Of a stretch of DNA of 64,000 nt, positions 62,222-64,000 are shown piece by piece. The stretch spans positions 29,512,992 to 29,576,991 of the forward strand of contig NC_079505.1 in the NCBI RefSeq assembly GCF_030052815.1, read 5' to 3'. Position 1 is the first letter of the stretch, and every line of letters begins with the position of its first letter. The position numbers were made by a program, and so were the translations under genes. This DNA comes from Hevea brasiliensis (taxonomy: Eukaryota > Streptophyta > Magnoliopsida > Malpighiales > Euphorbiaceae). The notes beneath the pieces are model-generated. The model was given only the letters and a program-made list of their open reading frames with translations, made no database searches and was not told where the DNA came from.

Positions 62222-64000
62222 TTTTCACTTTTCTGTTTACATAATATATTTATGTGTAATAGAAAAGGTCCATTGATATTTTGCTAGAAATTCTATTCTT
62301 AAGTTGTTAAGAATATGAATGACAGTATTTCTAGCACAAAGTATCATAAATTGGTTCACAATCGAGGATACTTCACAATAAGGACATGACTTATCCAGAA
62401 AGATTGTAATCATGTTTGTTCCCAAGTTATTTATATGAGATGTAAATAAGATGGAATGGTGAGTCTCATGCTATATAACAAACATGATAGGCACTTATAC
62501 ATGATAAGTAGGTCGAACTAGTGACGCTTATGACAAGCACATGGAGTTTACTCTTGTCAATACATTGTCATAAATCGCATCAGTGCATATAATCTTTAGA
62601 CCTGAGATAGCACAATTATCTTGTATATTGGTGGTTTGAGTTTGATACTGCTTTCATACTTGTACTGTGTATGGGTATATGGGCATGTGTTGGTCCTACT
62701 AGTTATATATGGAGGTAGGTGTTGATCAAGATGGAATCTGTTCCTCTAAGTAAATAGGGATAAAATCCTATGTTCATTTAATTATTCTTGATGTTTCAAG
62801 TTTCTGGCTAGGACAGATTAATCAGAAAAGAGTTTCTGATGAGAAAAATCTTTTAATCAAGAATTGGAATTAAAAGAGAACATAATATTCATAGCAAATG
62901 GGGCTTGACATAAACCATGACTCCAGCTCGAATTAGGATTTTGTAATAGAGAGATTCTAGTGCATGGTAACATATGATTATAGGTTCATTTAAGGTAAAC
63001 CCTATTACTGATTGGGTGGCCATAGCATGCTATGCTAGGTGTTAACCATGGTCTATGAGGTGCATAAAATGATTTAGAGAAATCATTTATGGTAAGAAAG
63101 AGTTGTGATGATATTAAGAGTTGATATCATGTCTCATTGCCAATTAGTGATGAGCCAAGTAAGTCACACACATACACAAGTAATCACCAAATTAAATATG
63201 ATTTAATTAATTAATTAAAGAGTTTAATTGATTAATTAAATAGGTTTGGTTTACAATTAGATTGCAAAGTCCTTAGCATAGCTTGAAACCAAATCTAGGT
63301 TATTAGATGTATAGTATAAGTTAAATTTATATTTAAAGTGTTTAAATATGAATTTAATTAATGAGAAATTAATTAATAGAGATTAATTAATTAATTAATT
63401 TAGTTTTGATATAAATTGATTAGAAGAAGAAAAATAATTATTTTTGGTTAAGAACTCAAAATTAAGACACATGGGCATTTTGGTCATTTCATAGGGTGAC
63501 ATGTGGCACCATGAGATGGTGACACATGGCACTATACATAAGCTTGCCATATGTCTTTTAATCATGTAAGATGATTAAAATTAAGATTAAATATAGGTTT
63601 GACTCTTGGCACAATGTGATTGGGTCAATTAAACTTAGAGCCAATCAGAAGGTAACATGTGGCAAGGGTTTTAAGTGGTGACCTAGCTATATAAGTGTAA
63701 GGATGAAAGAACAAATTACATAAGCTGCTGTATTCTCAAAGGTGCCGCCACCCCTTGGCTACCTCTCCCTCTCTTCTTCTTCATCTCTCATCAATTCAAA
63801 GAAATTAGCAAACAATCTCTTGAATTAAAAATACTAGAAATTGTTTCTAGTGTCCTGTTTATATCTATAATCTCTCAAAAGGCAAAACTTGATTTTCTAA
63901 TTCATAGAAAAAGCTTTAGAAGCTGTTCAAGGGCTGCCATAGGAGATCTTGGTGTGGACAAGCTAGAGAGACAACATCTGGTGTCCTAAAGATGCATCCC
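62222..64000 (+). mobile_element. Copia 3' LTR, remainder (incomplete at window end)
   Basis: Continues the LTR after the AGGCA duplication. The first ~675 bp match the left LTR fragment; beyond that there is no partner in the window. It holds TTAATTAA-rich sequence (63200..63400), a cluster of CATGTGGCA-type words and a TATA box. The LTR is at least 1.85 kb. Confidence 0.88.
63688..63694 (+). promoter_or_regulatory. TATA box of the copia LTR
   Basis: TATATAA in CTAGCTATATAAGTG, followed about 80 bp later by a CT-rich leader (CCTCTCCCTCTCTTCTTC). Well-formed, and placed as expected between U3 and R. Confidence 0.7.

Larger units (their letters stand above)
55150..64000 (+). mobile_element. 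Ty1/copia element with a 5' deletion, running past the window end
   Basis: Left LTR fragment 55150..55895, direct junction to mid-integrase, then integrase end, RT and RNase H (55898..57830), polypurine tract and right LTR from 57961, itself interrupted by a family-B solo LTR (58029..62216) and continuing from 62222 to beyond 64000. Domain order integrase then RT marks Ty1/copia. Primer site, gag, protease and the integrase N-terminal half are missing. Confidence 0.88.

Overview
The window is plant nuclear DNA, most likely from a woody eudicot; Malpighiales is a guess from the look of the gene and repeats, not a demonstrated placement. It is AT-rich, has one ordinary intron-containing protein gene, and is otherwise mostly LTR retrotransposons inserted into one another. 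There are no operons, bacterial signals, tRNA/rRNA genes or CRISPR arrays that I can see.

The only intact host gene is a two-exon UDP-glucosyltransferase of the flavonoid/anthocyanidin 3-O-glucosyltransferase type (UGT78 family), exons 4501..4993 and 6835..7694, predicted product 450 aa. Its 1.84 kb intron holds an ATT microsatellite and a probable MITE with long inverted repeats. It is bounded on the left by the end of a long gypsy-type LTR (1..2398) and on the right by degraded repeat DNA.

From about 9.65 kb to 55.1 kb the window is a nest of Ty3/gypsy chromovirus (Tekay/Del-like) elements with 3 to 4 kb LTRs. Element A1 (11809..38661, minus strand, TSD TTAAT) is a full-length ~12.3 kb element split by four later insertions, each with its own 5-bp target duplication: a solo LTR in the first 10 bp of its left LTR (11819..15806, CACCT), a truncated and tandemly duplicated relative (16179..20486, AGTTC), and two solo LTRs inside pol and protease (25343..28501, ACTCA; 30294..33395, CTATG). 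Element A2 (40323..52290, minus strand) is a second, uninterrupted but mutated copy. Both lie among fragments of still older related LTRs (9652..10410, 10411..11803 plus 38667..40322, 52291..52633, 52634..55149), one carrying a 28-bp minisatellite.

At the right end a Ty1/copia element (55150 to past 64000, plus strand) has lost its 5' half by deletion; its 3' LTR is split by another Tekay-type solo LTR (58029..62216, AGGCA). Inferred order of events: old LTR fragments, then A1, A2 and copia, then the solo-LTR insertions.

Beyond the annotation, the long LTRs share unexplained structure: an internal diverged ~165 to 205-bp module repeat, a conserved ~33-nt hairpin, a TGACATCA/TGATGTCA palindrome beside a TATA-like site, and a good 5' splice-site match after the leader. 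None of these has been tested computationally here.
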